Shown: positions 23,522 to 31,758 of the stretch, piece by piece
Layout of the letters: every line of letters begins with the position of its first letter
How positions within the stretch are numbered: position 1 is the first letter of the stretch
NCBI GenBank assembly: GCA_937916085.1
Contig: CALGGO010000067.1
Location: forward strand, 1 to 39,205
Length of the DNA: 39,205 bases
From: an uncultured Prevotellaceae bacterium
GTDB lineage: Bacteria; Bacteroidota; Bacteroidia; Bacteroidales; Muribaculaceae
Direction: 5' to 3'
The notes under the pieces: generated by a model
Databases searched by the model: none
The model's input: only the letters and a program-made list of their open reading frames with translations
What the model was told of the DNA's origin: nothing
Program-made: the position numbers and the translations under genes

Positions 23522-24679
23522 TTAAATATACCTCTTCAAAGTATCCTCAAGCAGGTCAATATTCTCAACCCTTCCAACAATATCTCCTGAGCGGTTGATG
23601 ATATAGATCATTGGGATTTCGGTCACGTTATATCGCATGGCTGTGGTTGCACCATTTGTGTCACGGGTCACGATCCACGGCAATCTTGCTACTGCCTGCA
23701 GCCACGAGGCCTCGTCGTCGTCGAACGACACTTGGTAGATTTCCAAGCCTTTAGATTGATACTTGCTGTAAACATCGTTAAGCAGCTTGTTTAATGAAGG
23801 AGAGAACGAGCCACTCTGTAAAGTAAAGTTGAGAATCACCACCTTACCGTGAGAGCACACCTCCTTGAAGCTCCGCATCTTGCCAGCCTTATCCATAAGT
23901 GAGAAATCGAGGACACCAGTCTCGGTCGCCATCACGGTGTCACGCATATTATTGTTTGCAGCCCGCCTAATCCTAAGCTTATCTTTATAAGTCTCAACAA
24001 GATACTGGGTTCTTGGGTCATTAGGACGATAGGTCGAGAATGCGTTAGTCACCGCGCCGATTATCTTGAAGTCGCTATTATCCTCAGGATTAAAAAGGGG
24101 CTGGTCGCCTATGTATTTATTAACAATATAATAAGACACTATACTCTTCAAGTCGTTGACCAGCTGTCGGCTCGTCTCATGTTTCCACTTCTTGAAAGCG
24201 TCGCTGTTGAGGTCGCCTTTCTTGACAAACGCCGCCAGCTCCTTGTCAAATTTCATCATCGTCTCGGCATTCTTGCTGCCGCCGATGGTGTAATTCTCGG
24301 CAAAGTGCTTGAGGTCGGTCTTTATCTCTATCTGGTCGATGCTGTCGATGGGAAAATAGATTGCATCGGCATCATGCACAAGGCGATAGATATTGGGGTA
24401 ATCTATAGCATCTTCTTTGAATGAGAACTTGCCGTCATCGGTCTTCGCCGAGTCAACAAGATGCCACATTCCGTTGTAGCTGGTCTCAAGGTAGAGGACT
24501 GTGCTGTCGCCAGCGCCATCAACTATGCCGCTAACTTTAAACTTATTGCTGTCGTTACATGAGCACATAAGTGTCAGCATCACAACAGTCAAAATTTGTG
24601 CAAACCGAGAGAATGTCCATGCTTGCATGGGACTTTCAGAGGTGCAGCCAAATTTATCCAACAATATCAATTTCTTCAT
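23522..24679 (-). CDS. DUF4369 / thioredoxin-like lipoprotein lacking the redox CXXC
   Basis: The protein (385 residues from 24679, or 368 from an ATG at 24628) has a hydrophobic stretch ending in the lipobox-like LMCSC, a DUF4369 beta domain (about 48-140), and a C-terminal TlpA-like thioredoxin fold (GKVVILNFTLQSGSFSPSLN, then NVTEIPMIYIINRSGDIV). Where TlpA-like proteins carry C-x-x-C it has SGSF, so redox activity is unlikely. The first 17 residues are unlike a signal peptide and overlap a dispersed repeat, so the start at 24628 (MQAWTFSRFAQ) may be the real one. It stands 23 bases before the PIG-L gene and could be co-transcribed. Confidence 0.75.
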   Translation of the reverse strand: MKKLILLDKFGCTSESPMQAWTFSRFAQILTVVMLTLMCSCNDSNKFKVSGIVDGAGDSTVLYLETSYNGMWHLVDSAKTDDGKFSFKEDAIDYPNIYRLVHDADAIYFPIDSIDQIEIKTDLKHFAENYTIGGSKNAETMMKFDKELAAFVKKGDLNSDAFKKWKHETSRQLVNDLKSIVSYYIVNKYIGDQPLFNPEDNSDFKIIGAVTNAFSTYRPNDPRTQYLVETYKDKLRIRRAANNNMRDTVMATETGVLDFSLMDKAGKMRSFKEVCSHGKVVILNFTLQSGSFSPSLNKLLNDVYSKYQSKGLEIYQVSFDDDEASWLQAVARLPWIVTRDTNGATTAMRYNVTEIPMIYIINRSGDIVGRVENIDLLEDTLKRYI

Positions 24680-24847
24680 TATCTATGTATTTTTATTAAA
24701 CTCATTGTAGGGACGAAACAACCCTATTCCAATTATGCATTATGAATTGTGCATTATGCATTGATTAAAAATCGTGCGAAATTACTGCAAATTCATTTAA
24801 TGAGCAAATAAATACCACTCTAAACTAAAAAAAACTAGTTTTCGGCA

Positions 24848-24911
24848 AACTAGCGAAGCGGATAACTAGCGAAGCGGATAACTAGCGAAGCGGATAACTA
24901 GCGAAGCGGCA
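24848..24911. repeat. Tandem repeat, four 16-nt units
   Basis: Unit AACTAGCGAAGCGGAT is present three times without change (24848-24895) and a fourth time with two changes at its end (24896-24911). It lies directly after the stop of the barrel gene. A CRISPR is excluded as there are no spacers. Confidence 0.9.
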
Positions 24912-24915
24912 AACT

Positions 24916-25602
24916 CTAAAATCCCATAATTATGCCAGTGGTAAAGGGGGTGAAAGCGACGGCATAGCGCTCTTGCAGCACGTGGCACGGGCTGTAGCGT
25001 ACATAGGCACCAATGAACTTCCACTTAATGCCGCCTAGTATGTCAACTGTCACTGGTACAGGATGAATCTTGTTGCTTGACTCCTTCACCTTTTCGCCGT
25101 TGAGCTTGTAGGTGGTCTCTACGCTAGCATGGAGATTGAAGTTCACTACAGGGCCAGCAAAGATGTCAACTGTGCTGAAAAGGCGTTGGCGCACCAGCAC
25201 AGGAACCGTGAGCGAGAACACTTTCACGCGCGACGACTTAGACTCAGCACCTTCGGGATAAGGAGTTATTGTGAGGATATCGCCATCCTGATGAAAACGA
25301 ACGTCGTTATGCAGTTTGAAGTTACGCCAATCGATGCCCACACCAGCAGTGATGCGTTGACCATAGCGTGTTTTGAATTTGGCACCAAATACATTGAGCC
25401 AACCAATGTCAATGCTTCGGCCCATGTTCACGTCGATACCACTAGCGTTATCCCAACCTATGACGAAACCGCCAGTGTAGATGTTCCACCCTACGCTGTC
25501 GGTACACAGGGGATACCAATCAACCTGGATATAATCCTTGTCGCCTGCCCACACATTCACAGCAGCAACGACACATAATATAATAGCTAATAATTTCTTC
25601 AT
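24916..25602 (-). CDS. Predicted outer-membrane beta-barrel protein
   Basis: The 228-residue protein has a signal peptide (MKKLLAIILCVVAAVNVWAG, about 1-20), then alternating hydrophobic and polar residues in amphipathic strands (e.g. YTGGFVIGWDN, FGAKFKTRYGQRITAGVGID, KWKFIGAYVRYSP), ending in a terminal strand with C-terminal Phe (TTGIIMGF), as in outer-membrane barrels. About 8-10 strands would fit. No named family is recognised; function unknown. The promoter at 25607-25637 lies directly before the ATG. The stop is followed by the 16-nt tandem repeats. Confidence 0.68.
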   Translation of the reverse strand: MKKLLAIILCVVAAVNVWAGDKDYIQVDWYPLCTDSVGWNIYTGGFVIGWDNASGIDVNMGRSIDIGWLNVFGAKFKTRYGQRITAGVGIDWRNFKLHNDVRFHQDGDILTITPYPEGAESKSSRVKVFSLTVPVLVRQRLFSTVDIFAGPVVNFNLHASVETTYKLNGEKVKESSNKIHPVPVTVDILGGIKWKFIGAYVRYSPCHVLQERYAVAFTPFTTGIIMGF

Positions 25603-25606
25603 GCTG

Positions 25607-25637
25607 CAAAATTAGTACAAGCCAAGTGAAATACAAA
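25607..25637 (-). promoter_or_regulatory. Promoter of the beta-barrel gene
   Basis: On the minus strand TTTG (25634-25637), 19 bases, TAATTTTG (25607-25614). The ATG begins five bases after the box, giving an almost leaderless mRNA. Confidence 0.7.
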
Positions 25638-25713
25638 ATCAAAGACGAAGTTTTTGATTTTTATTTCCTAGGCGCAGCCTAATTTATCCCAAAATATAAA
25701 ATTCGGAAAATAT

Positions 25714-25727
25714 TAACAATTTTGTTA
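25714..25727 (+). promoter_or_regulatory. Putative TetR operator O1
   Basis: TAACA-ATTT-TGTTA, a 14-bp palindrome immediately upstream of the -33 region of the TetR promoter. The second copy is O2 at 25782-25795. Confidence 0.6.
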
Positions 25728-25734
25728 GAGTTTT

Positions 25735-25766
25735 CTTGCATAATTCAAATTTATGTCTTTATTTTG
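25735..25766 (+). promoter_or_regulatory. Promoter of the TetR efflux operon
   Basis: CTTG (25735-25738), 20 bases, TTATTTTG (25759-25766), one mismatch to TAnnTTTG. It is flanked on both sides by identical TAACA-N4-TGTTA palindromes, one before the -33 box and one just after the predicted start site, an arrangement suited to repression. Confidence 0.6.
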
Positions 25767-25781
25767 CGGCATAAATTTTAT

Positions 25782-25795
25782 TAACAATACTGTTA
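25782..25795 (+). promoter_or_regulatory. Putative TetR operator O2
   Basis: TAACA-ATAC-TGTTA, the same half-sites and spacing as O1, 68 bases away centre to centre and about 10 bases after the predicted transcription start. Confidence 0.6.
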
Positions 25796-25853
25796 GCAAA
25801 TTCAACTTGAATTATAAACAGATATATCTCAGACATTTAGACATCACAAGAAT

Positions 25854-26510
25854 ATGACAAAGCATCAAAACAATAAAGAACAGGCTATTCTAGCTGCAGC
25901 CAAGGAAGAGTTTTTAGACAAGGGCTATGACGGTGCTCGCACCACGTCGATAGCCCGCAATGCCGGAGTGACACACGCTATGCTCCACTACTACTTCAAA
26001 ACCAAGGAGCAACTCTTTGAGCGCATCTTCCATGAGAACATGGGAATGCTTGTTGAAGGAATCTTGAAGGTATTTGCCAAAACCGAGAAACCATTCAAGC
26101 AACGCATGGCCGAGGCACTGGAAATTCACTTTGAAGTGATTAGACAGAATCCCCGCCTGCCACTGTTCATGATAAGAGAGGTTGCCTCTCGGCCAAAACG
26201 TTTTGCCGTTATCAAGAACGTGATCAGCACATTTGCCGGTAACCTGCTTGCCACCATGCAGAAGGATATTAACCAAGCAGCATCTAACGGCGAGATAAGC
26301 CATATCGACGCCACCACCCTACTACTCGACATGATATCGCTCAATGTGCTCCCATTTGTTGTTAAACCTGTTTATGAGGCCGCCACAGGCCTTGACATGA
26401 ATTCCGACAGCACATTTTGGGAACAACGAAAAGCAGAAAACATAGAACTAATTATGCGACGACTAACACCCACACAAGATAGTTCACAGTTCATAGTTCA
26501 TAGTTCATAG
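25854..26510 (+). CDS. TetR/AcrR-family regulator of the efflux operon
   Basis: The 218-residue protein has an N-terminal TetR helix-turn-helix (AAKEEFLDKGYDGARTTSIA, then AGVTHAMLHYYFKTKEQLFE) and a helical ligand-binding domain. It begins the operon TetR-TolC-HlyD-ATPase-ATPase-permease-permease, corresponding to E. coli cecR (ybiH), which regulates ybhGFSR. Autoregulation through the palindromes at 25714-25727 and 25782-25795 is predicted. The last ten or so residues (SSQFIVHSS) are encoded by an intergenic repeat, so the original stop was probably lost or displaced. Confidence 0.88.
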   Translation: MTKHQNNKEQAILAAAKEEFLDKGYDGARTTSIARNAGVTHAMLHYYFKTKEQLFERIFHENMGMLVEGILKVFAKTEKPFKQRMAEALEIHFEVIRQNPRLPLFMIREVASRPKRFAVIKNVISTFAGNLLATMQKDINQAASNGEISHIDATTLLLDMISLNVLPFVVKPVYEAATGLDMNSDSTFWEQRKAENIELIMRRLTPTQDSSQFIVHSS

Positions 26511-26572
26511 TTGTCAGTTATCAGTTGTGAGTTCTCGTTCAACCTTCCACGTTCCACCTTCCACGTTCCACC
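26480..26572. repeat. Composite intergenic repeat cluster
   Basis: Three parts in series: GTTCATAGTTCATAGTTCAT words (26480-26509), a reverse copy of the CTGACAACTGATAAC repeat (26510-26534), and two copies of the 14-nt word CCTTCCACGTTCCA (26543-26556 and 26557-26570). The first part encodes the end of the TetR protein and its stop codon. Confidence 0.75.
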
Positions 26573-26595
26573 CAAAAACGATAAAAACAAAAAAC

Positions 26596-27876
26596 ATGAA
26601 ACGTATAATATTATTAACCTTGGGCGCACTCATGCTGCTAAGCGCTAACGCCCAACTCACCATTGAGCGTTGCCAGGAGCTAGCTCGTGAAAACTTCCCA
26701 CTTATCAGACAGTACGGGCTGATAGAGCAGAGCAGCAAATACACTATCGACAATCTGAAGCACTCATGGTTGCCGCAAGTGAACCTGAGCGCACAAGCCA
26801 CCTACCAGAGCGAGACCCCATCCTTCCCCGACCAGATGAAAGCGATGCTCGCCACCAGCGGCCTGGAGATGAAAGGCCTCTCCAAGGACCAGTACCGCGT
26901 GCAGCTCGACGTTAACCAAAAGATATATGACGGTGGCAAAGCCAGTAGTGAGCGGGCACTCACCGAGGCACAAGACTTGGAGCAAAAAGCACAGACCGAT
27001 GTTGACCTCTACAACCTCAACAAGCGCGTGAATGACCTGTTCTTTGGCGTGCTGCTCATGGACGATCGCATCAAGCAAACCGACATGACCCTTGAGATGC
27101 TCAACGGTAACCTCGATAAGTTGCAGTCGCACGTGAGAAACGGTGTTGCCACCAGCGCCGACGAGAGCATGCTCCGTGCCGAAATCTTGACAGTTGAACA
27201 AAGCAAGACCACCATGGAGTGGAACCGACAGGCATACAAGCATATGCTCGAAATTTTGATAGGCAAGCAGATTGGCGACCAGCAACTCGTTCGACCCGAA
27301 GCCGCTGAACCCATAAGCACTACCATAAACCGACCTGAACTGCGACTCATAGACGCTAAGATCGAAACCATCAATGCCCGCGAGAAGGCCATCAACGCCT
27401 CGGTGCTGCCAGTTATCAGCGCATTCGGTCAGGCATTCTACGGCTATCCTGGTTATAACACCTTTGAGAACATGCTTAACCACAAGTGGTCGCTAAACGC
27501 AATGGTGGGTGTTCGTGCCACCTGGAGCCTGAGTAGCCTCTATGACCGAAAAAACAATCTGAGCCGACTCAAAACAGCCCGCCAGCAAGCCGAGCTGCAA
27601 CGCGACGTGTTCCTGCTAAACACCCTGCTGGAGGCAAGCCACGAGAACGACGAAATTTCTCGCCTGCGTGAACTCATAGCCAGCGATGCCACAATCGTGA
27701 ACCTGCGTCGCGATGTGCGACTCGCCGAGGAGTCGAAGCTGCGCAACGGCATCATCGACATTCACCGCCTCGTGGAGCGCATCACCGACGAGAACACAGC
27801 CACTCAGGCACAGATTCTCCACAACATCGAGTTACTGAAAACAATATATGACTTAAAAAACACTATAAACCAATGA
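26596..27876 (+). CDS. TolC-type outer-membrane efflux protein
   Basis: The 426-residue protein has a signal peptide (MKRIILLTLGALMLLSANAQ) and then the two long helical repeats of outer-membrane efflux proteins: LTIERCQELARENFP at the start, a middle IYDGGKASSERALTEAQDLE, and the second repeat with AMVGVRATWSLSSLYDRKNN and RLVERITDENTATQAQILHN. It should form the trimeric exit duct of the pump. The ATG at 26596 is chosen because an upstream start would put 23 residues into the intergenic repeats. The stop overlaps the HlyD ATG by 4 bases. Confidence 0.9.
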   Translation: MKRIILLTLGALMLLSANAQLTIERCQELARENFPLIRQYGLIEQSSKYTIDNLKHSWLPQVNLSAQATYQSETPSFPDQMKAMLATSGLEMKGLSKDQYRVQLDVNQKIYDGGKASSERALTEAQDLEQKAQTDVDLYNLNKRVNDLFFGVLLMDDRIKQTDMTLEMLNGNLDKLQSHVRNGVATSADESMLRAEILTVEQSKTTMEWNRQAYKHMLEILIGKQIGDQQLVRPEAAEPISTTINRPELRLIDAKIETINAREKAINASVLPVISAFGQAFYGYPGYNTFENMLNHKWSLNAMVGVRATWSLSSLYDRKNNLSRLKTARQQAELQRDVFLLNTLLEASHENDEISRLRELIASDATIVNLRRDVRLAEESKLRNGIIDIHRLVERITDENTATQAQILHNIELLKTIYDLKNTINQ

Positions 27877-28931
27877 AAAAGATATTCTTCATCATCGGCA
27901 TCGCTGCCATAGCCACGGCATGCAGCAACGACAACGAGTGGGATGCCACTGGCACCTTCGAAGCCACCGAGGTTGTGGTATCGGCCAAAGGCACGGGACA
28001 AATCATGTCGTTCAATATCGAGGAAGGCCAAGAAGTGGAAGCCGACGTGCAACTAGGTTACCTCGACATGACTCAACTCGAACTGCAGAAGGCACAGTTT
28101 GATGCTAACAACGAGAACCTCACTGCAACAAAATCGCAACTCGATGCCAGTAAAGAGCAGATGGGTTCGAGCAAGCAGCAGATTGATGCCACACAGCAAG
28201 CAACCAGCAACCATATCCTTGACCTTGAGAAGCAAGTGGCAAGCACCAAGCAACAGATTACTAATCTCAAGAAGGAGAAAGCAAGATTCACCGCTATGCT
28301 TAAAGATAATGCTGCTTCGCAAAAACAAGTGGATGACATCAATTATCAAATCCTTGTGCTTGAAAAGCAGCTCGCTGCCACACAAGACCAAATCAATGCA
28401 AGCAATGCGAGCCTGAAAAGTCAAAGTCAAGGCTATAGCGCACAGAAGCAAGGAGTTGATGCTCAGATACGAGGCGTTGATGCACAAAAACGTGGCATTG
28501 ACGCACAAAAGCGAGGTATCGAAGCACAAAAGTCCATCATCGACAACCAGATGCAGAATGCCATCATTTCATCACCAATCAAAGGCACTATCTTGACAAA
28601 ATATGCTCAAATGGGAGAATATGCCACTGCTGGCAAGCCACTATTCAAAGTTGCCGACATGAGCACGGTTTATCTGCGAGCCTATTTCACCAGCGACCAG
28701 CTTCAAGATATCAAGCTTGGGCAGCAAGTGACAGTTGTTGCCGACTTCGGAGGTGGCAAGACACGTGACTACACAGGCAAAATATCATGGATTTCCAATG
28801 AGAGCGAGTTCACCCCCAAGTCTATCCAGACAAAGGACAGCCGTGCCAATCTCGTTTATGCTGTCAAGATTGCCGTTAAAAACGACGGATATCTTAAACT
28901 CGGCCTATCAGGAAACGTAAAACTCAAGTAA
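27873..28931 (+). CDS. HlyD/YbhG-type membrane fusion lipoprotein
   Basis: The 352-residue protein has a lipoprotein signal with Cys17 (IATACSND). A lipoyl/biotin-like half domain (FEATEVVVSAKGTGQIMSFN) is followed by a long alpha-hairpin (about 70-230), rich in heptad repeats, including several near-identical GVDAQKRGIDAQ units. Then the second lipoyl half and beta-barrel domain (IISSPIKGTILTKYAQMGEY, VYLRAYFTSDQL). It links the inner-membrane ABC complex to TolC. It matches E. coli YbhG in place and layout. Coupled to tolC upstream and 10 bases from the first ATPase. Confidence 0.9.
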   Translation: MKKIFFIIGIAAIATACSNDNEWDATGTFEATEVVVSAKGTGQIMSFNIEEGQEVEADVQLGYLDMTQLELQKAQFDANNENLTATKSQLDASKEQMGSSKQQIDATQQATSNHILDLEKQVASTKQQITNLKKEKARFTAMLKDNAASQKQVDDINYQILVLEKQLAATQDQINASNASLKSQSQGYSAQKQGVDAQIRGVDAQKRGIDAQKRGIEAQKSIIDNQMQNAIISSPIKGTILTKYAQMGEYATAGKPLFKVADMSTVYLRAYFTSDQLQDIKLGQQVTVVADFGGGKTRDYTGKISWISNESEFTPKSIQTKDSRANLVYAVKIAVKNDGYLKLGLSGNVKLK

Positions 28932-28941
28932 TACCATCTTT

Positions 28942-29868
28942 ATGGACAATAGTGCACTGGCAATAGAAGTTAAGGACATAAGCAAGAGCTACGACAAAGT
29001 CAAAGCTCTCGATCACGTGTCGCTCAATGTGCAACGCGGCGAGATTTTTGGTTTGATAGGTCCCGATGGCGCTGGCAAAACCACTTTGTTTAAGATTCTC
29101 GTCACGCTGCTAAATGCTGACGAAGGATCAGCTCTGGTCGATGGGCTTGACATTGCCAAAGATTATCGTGCAATCCGCAGCCGTGTGGGGTATATGCCTG
29201 GCAAATTCTCGCTCTATCCAGACCTTACTATCGAGGAGAATATGGAGTTTTTTGCTACACTATTTGGAGTAACTATTGAACAGAACTACGATCTTGTGGC
29301 ACCAATCTACAAGCAGATTGAACCTTTCAAGAAACGTAGGGCGGGCCGACTCTCGGGCGGAATGAAGCAGAAGTTGGCACTTAGTTGTGCCCTTATCCAC
29401 AAGCCATCGGTGCTATTCCTCGACGAACCCACTACTGGCGTTGATGCTGTGTCGCGTAGTGAGTTTTGGGACATGCTGCATAACCTGCGCGAGCAAGGAC
29501 TATCAATTCTCGTCTCAACACCCTATATGGACGAAGCGAGCCGTTGCGACCGCATCGCACTGTGCAACACAGGACACATTCTTGACATTGACTCGCCTCA
29601 GCACATGGTCGAGAAGTTCAACGGCAACCTATACGGAATTAAAGCCCGTGATATGTATGGACTTCTCAAAGCCCTGCGCAACGATGACTACATCGCCAAT
29701 TGTTACACAGCTGGTGAATATCACCACCTACTGGCAAAATCGGGATTTGACCCTGACAGACTGAAACAGGATCTTGTCGCGCACGGCCATAGCGATGTGG
29801 AAATCAAGTCTATAATTCCCGATATTGAAGACGTTTTCATCAAACTACTGAGCAATGAGCAACACTGA
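28942..29868 (+). CDS. ABC transporter ATPase 1 (YbhF N-half-like), degenerate H-loop
   Basis: The 308-residue ATPase has Walker A GPDGAGKTT (40-48), a canonical signature LSGGM (137-141) and Walker B VLFLDEP (157-163). In the switch region, where most ATPases have S-T-H-Y, it has STPY with Pro194. It corresponds to the first half of E. coli YbhF, here a separate gene. The C-terminal ~90 residues are an extension typical of drug/sodium-type ABC ATPases. It overlaps the next ATPase by 14 bases. Predicted to pair with ATPase 2. Confidence 0.92.
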   Translation: MDNSALAIEVKDISKSYDKVKALDHVSLNVQRGEIFGLIGPDGAGKTTLFKILVTLLNADEGSALVDGLDIAKDYRAIRSRVGYMPGKFSLYPDLTIEENMEFFATLFGVTIEQNYDLVAPIYKQIEPFKKRRAGRLSGGMKQKLALSCALIHKPSVLFLDEPTTGVDAVSRSEFWDMLHNLREQGLSILVSTPYMDEASRCDRIALCNTGHILDIDSPQHMVEKFNGNLYGIKARDMYGLLKALRNDDYIANCYTAGEYHHLLAKSGFDPDRLKQDLVAHGHSDVEIKSIIPDIEDVFIKLLSNEQH

Positions 29869-30601
29869 TTACATAATTCAGGTCAAAGACCTCACCAAGC
29901 AATTCGGAACTTTCACGGCGGTCGATCACATTTCCTTTGAGGTGAAGCGAGGTGAAATTTTCGGTTTCTTGGGAGCCAACGGAGCCGGCAAGACCACTGC
30001 TATGCGCATGTTGTGCGGCCTGAGCTACCCCACAAGTGGCAGTGGCACAGTTGCAGGATTTGACGTGGTGAAAGAGGGCGAGAAAATCAAACGACACATC
30101 GGCTACATGAGTCAGCGCTTTTCGCTCTACGATGACCTCACGGTGATGGAAAACATGGAGTTGTTCGGTGGCATCTATGGCGTGAAAAGTCGAGAACTCA
30201 AAGACCGTGCCACCTCCCTACTCCAAAAGCTCGACTTCATTGAAGAAAAAGACACAATGGTAAGTGCTCTACCTCTGGGATGGAAACAAAAGCTCGCCTT
30301 TGCGGTAGCCACTCTGCATAATCCCGAGATAGTATTTCTCGACGAGCCTACTGGCGGTGTCGATCCTATCACTCGACGACAGTTTTGGGAGATGATTTAC
30401 CAATCGGCAAGCGAAGGGACAACCATCTTTGTCACCACCCACTATATGGATGAGGCAGAGTATTGCAACCGCATCTCAATGATGGTTGACGGCAAGATAA
30501 AAGCCCTCGACACACCAGCCAACCTAAAGAAAGCATTTAATGCCTCATCAATGGACGAAGTGTTCCGCATTCTCGCCCGCGACGCCCAACGAGGCGACTG
30601 A
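29855..30601 (+). CDS. ABC transporter ATPase 2 (YbhF C-half-like), degenerate signature
   Basis: The 248-residue ATPase has Walker A GANGAGKTT (40-48), Walker B IVFLDEP (159-165) and a canonical switch His196 in TTHYMDEA. Its signature motif is LPLGWKQ (139-145) instead of LSGGQ. It corresponds to the second half of E. coli YbhF. With ATPase 1 it forms a complementary pair: one composite site is consensus, the other is degenerate on both sides. It starts inside the end of ATPase 1 and is separated from the permease by a repeat at 30618-30657. Confidence 0.92.
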   Translation: MSNTDYIIQVKDLTKQFGTFTAVDHISFEVKRGEIFGFLGANGAGKTTAMRMLCGLSYPTSGSGTVAGFDVVKEGEKIKRHIGYMSQRFSLYDDLTVMENMELFGGIYGVKSRELKDRATSLLQKLDFIEEKDTMVSALPLGWKQKLAFAVATLHNPEIVFLDEPTGGVDPITRRQFWEMIYQSASEGTTIFVTTHYMDEAEYCNRISMMVDGKIKALDTPANLKKAFNASSMDEVFRILARDAQRGD

Positions 30602-30617
30602 AACAATGCATAATTAG

Positions 30618-30657
30618 CTGACAACTGATAACTCATAACTGACAACTGATAACTGAC
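30618..30657. repeat. Dispersed repeat, CTGACAACTGATAAC family (copy 2)
   Basis: Same words as 8938-8967, with CTCATAACT variation. It ends directly at the permease ATG at 30658 and is preceded by an AATGCATAATTAG element, so the space inside this operon appears to be of repeat origin. Confidence 0.7.
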
Positions 30658-31752
30658 ATGAGTAGTTTTTTGAAATTTGTAAAGAAGGAGACTCTTCACA
30701 TCTTGCGCGACAGCCGCACGATGCTCATTGCGCTGCTCATGCCAGTGGTGCAGATTCTGCTATTCGGCTTTGCCATCTCTACCGAGGTCAACAATGTGAA
30801 CGTGGCTGTGGTAGCACCCAAGTGGGACGAGCAGATAAGACAAAGCGTCAACAGACTCTCGGCAAATCCTTATATCACCTATATAGGTCACATCACCGAA
30901 AATGATATAGACCAATATCTGCGCTCAGGAAAAGTTGATGCCATCGTGGTATTTGCCCACGATTTCGACAAACTCATCACTCAATGGAAGCAGAACGGAA
31001 ACGGCAAAGCCGCCATGCAATTCATCATGGATGCCTCCAACACCAATACTGCCCAAGCAGGTGCAGGATACCTCAATAACATACTTGCTGGCGAACTCAT
31101 GCAGAGCAACAACTTGGTAGAAACCCACATGCTCTTCAACCCTCAAATGAAGAGTGCATTCAACTTTGTGCCAGGCATTATGGGCATGATTTTTATCCTG
31201 ATTTGCGCTATGCTGACCTCAGTTGCAATAGTGCGTGAGAAAGAGACAGGCACAATGGATGTGCTGCTCGTCTCTCCGGTACGACCGCTCACCATCATCC
31301 TTGCAAAGATGACACCCTACTTCATCCTCTCGTGCATCAACCTCACCACCATACTGCTGCTGGCGCGATTTGTGCTGGGCATCCCCATGACGGGCAACCT
31401 TGGGAGCATCATCATCGTCTCTATAGTATATCTGATACTCTCGCTAGCCCTAGGGCTGCTCATCTCCACCATCGCCAAGCAGCAGATAGTGGCGCTGCTC
31501 ATCTCGGCAGCAGTGATGCTCATGCCCATCGTGATGCTCTCGGGAATGATGTTCCCCATCGAGAACATGCCCGCCGTGCTCAAGCCTGTCTCGGCAATAG
31601 TGCCCGCCAGGTGGTACATCGACGCCATGCGCAAGCTCTTGATTCAAGGTGCCTCGTTCGGCCTTATCCTCAAAGACTTCCTCATCCTCGTGGGGATGAC
31701 TATCGCTCTGCTCGCTATAGCATTAAAGAATTTCAACGACAAACTAGAGTAA
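30658..31752 (+). CDS. ABC-2 type permease 1 (YbhS/YbhR-like)
   Basis: The 364-residue protein has one N-terminal membrane helix (TMLIALLMPVVQILLFGFAI), a large extracytoplasmic domain (about 45-170) and five C-terminal helices (VPGIMGMIFILICAMLTSVA, PYFILSCINLTTILLLARFV, IVSIVYLILSLALGLLIS, IVALLISAAVMLMPIVMLSG, LILVGMTIALLAIAL). The motif REKETGTMDVLLVSPVRP between helices 2 and 3 is the ABC-2 coupling signature. It forms the transmembrane half of the pump with permease 2. Confidence 0.92.
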   Translation: MSSFLKFVKKETLHILRDSRTMLIALLMPVVQILLFGFAISTEVNNVNVAVVAPKWDEQIRQSVNRLSANPYITYIGHITENDIDQYLRSGKVDAIVVFAHDFDKLITQWKQNGNGKAAMQFIMDASNTNTAQAGAGYLNNILAGELMQSNNLVETHMLFNPQMKSAFNFVPGIMGMIFILICAMLTSVAIVREKETGTMDVLLVSPVRPLTIILAKMTPYFILSCINLTTILLLARFVLGIPMTGNLGSIIIVSIVYLILSLALGLLISTIAKQQIVALLISAAVMLMPIVMLSGMMFPIENMPAVLKPVSAIVPARWYIDAMRKLLIQGASFGLILKDFLILVGMTIALLAIALKNFNDKLE

Positions 31753-31758
31753 CAGCCC

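Noticed and set aside
24848..24911. CRISPR array
   Set aside because: Units are 16 bases, contiguous, with no spacers and no cas genes.
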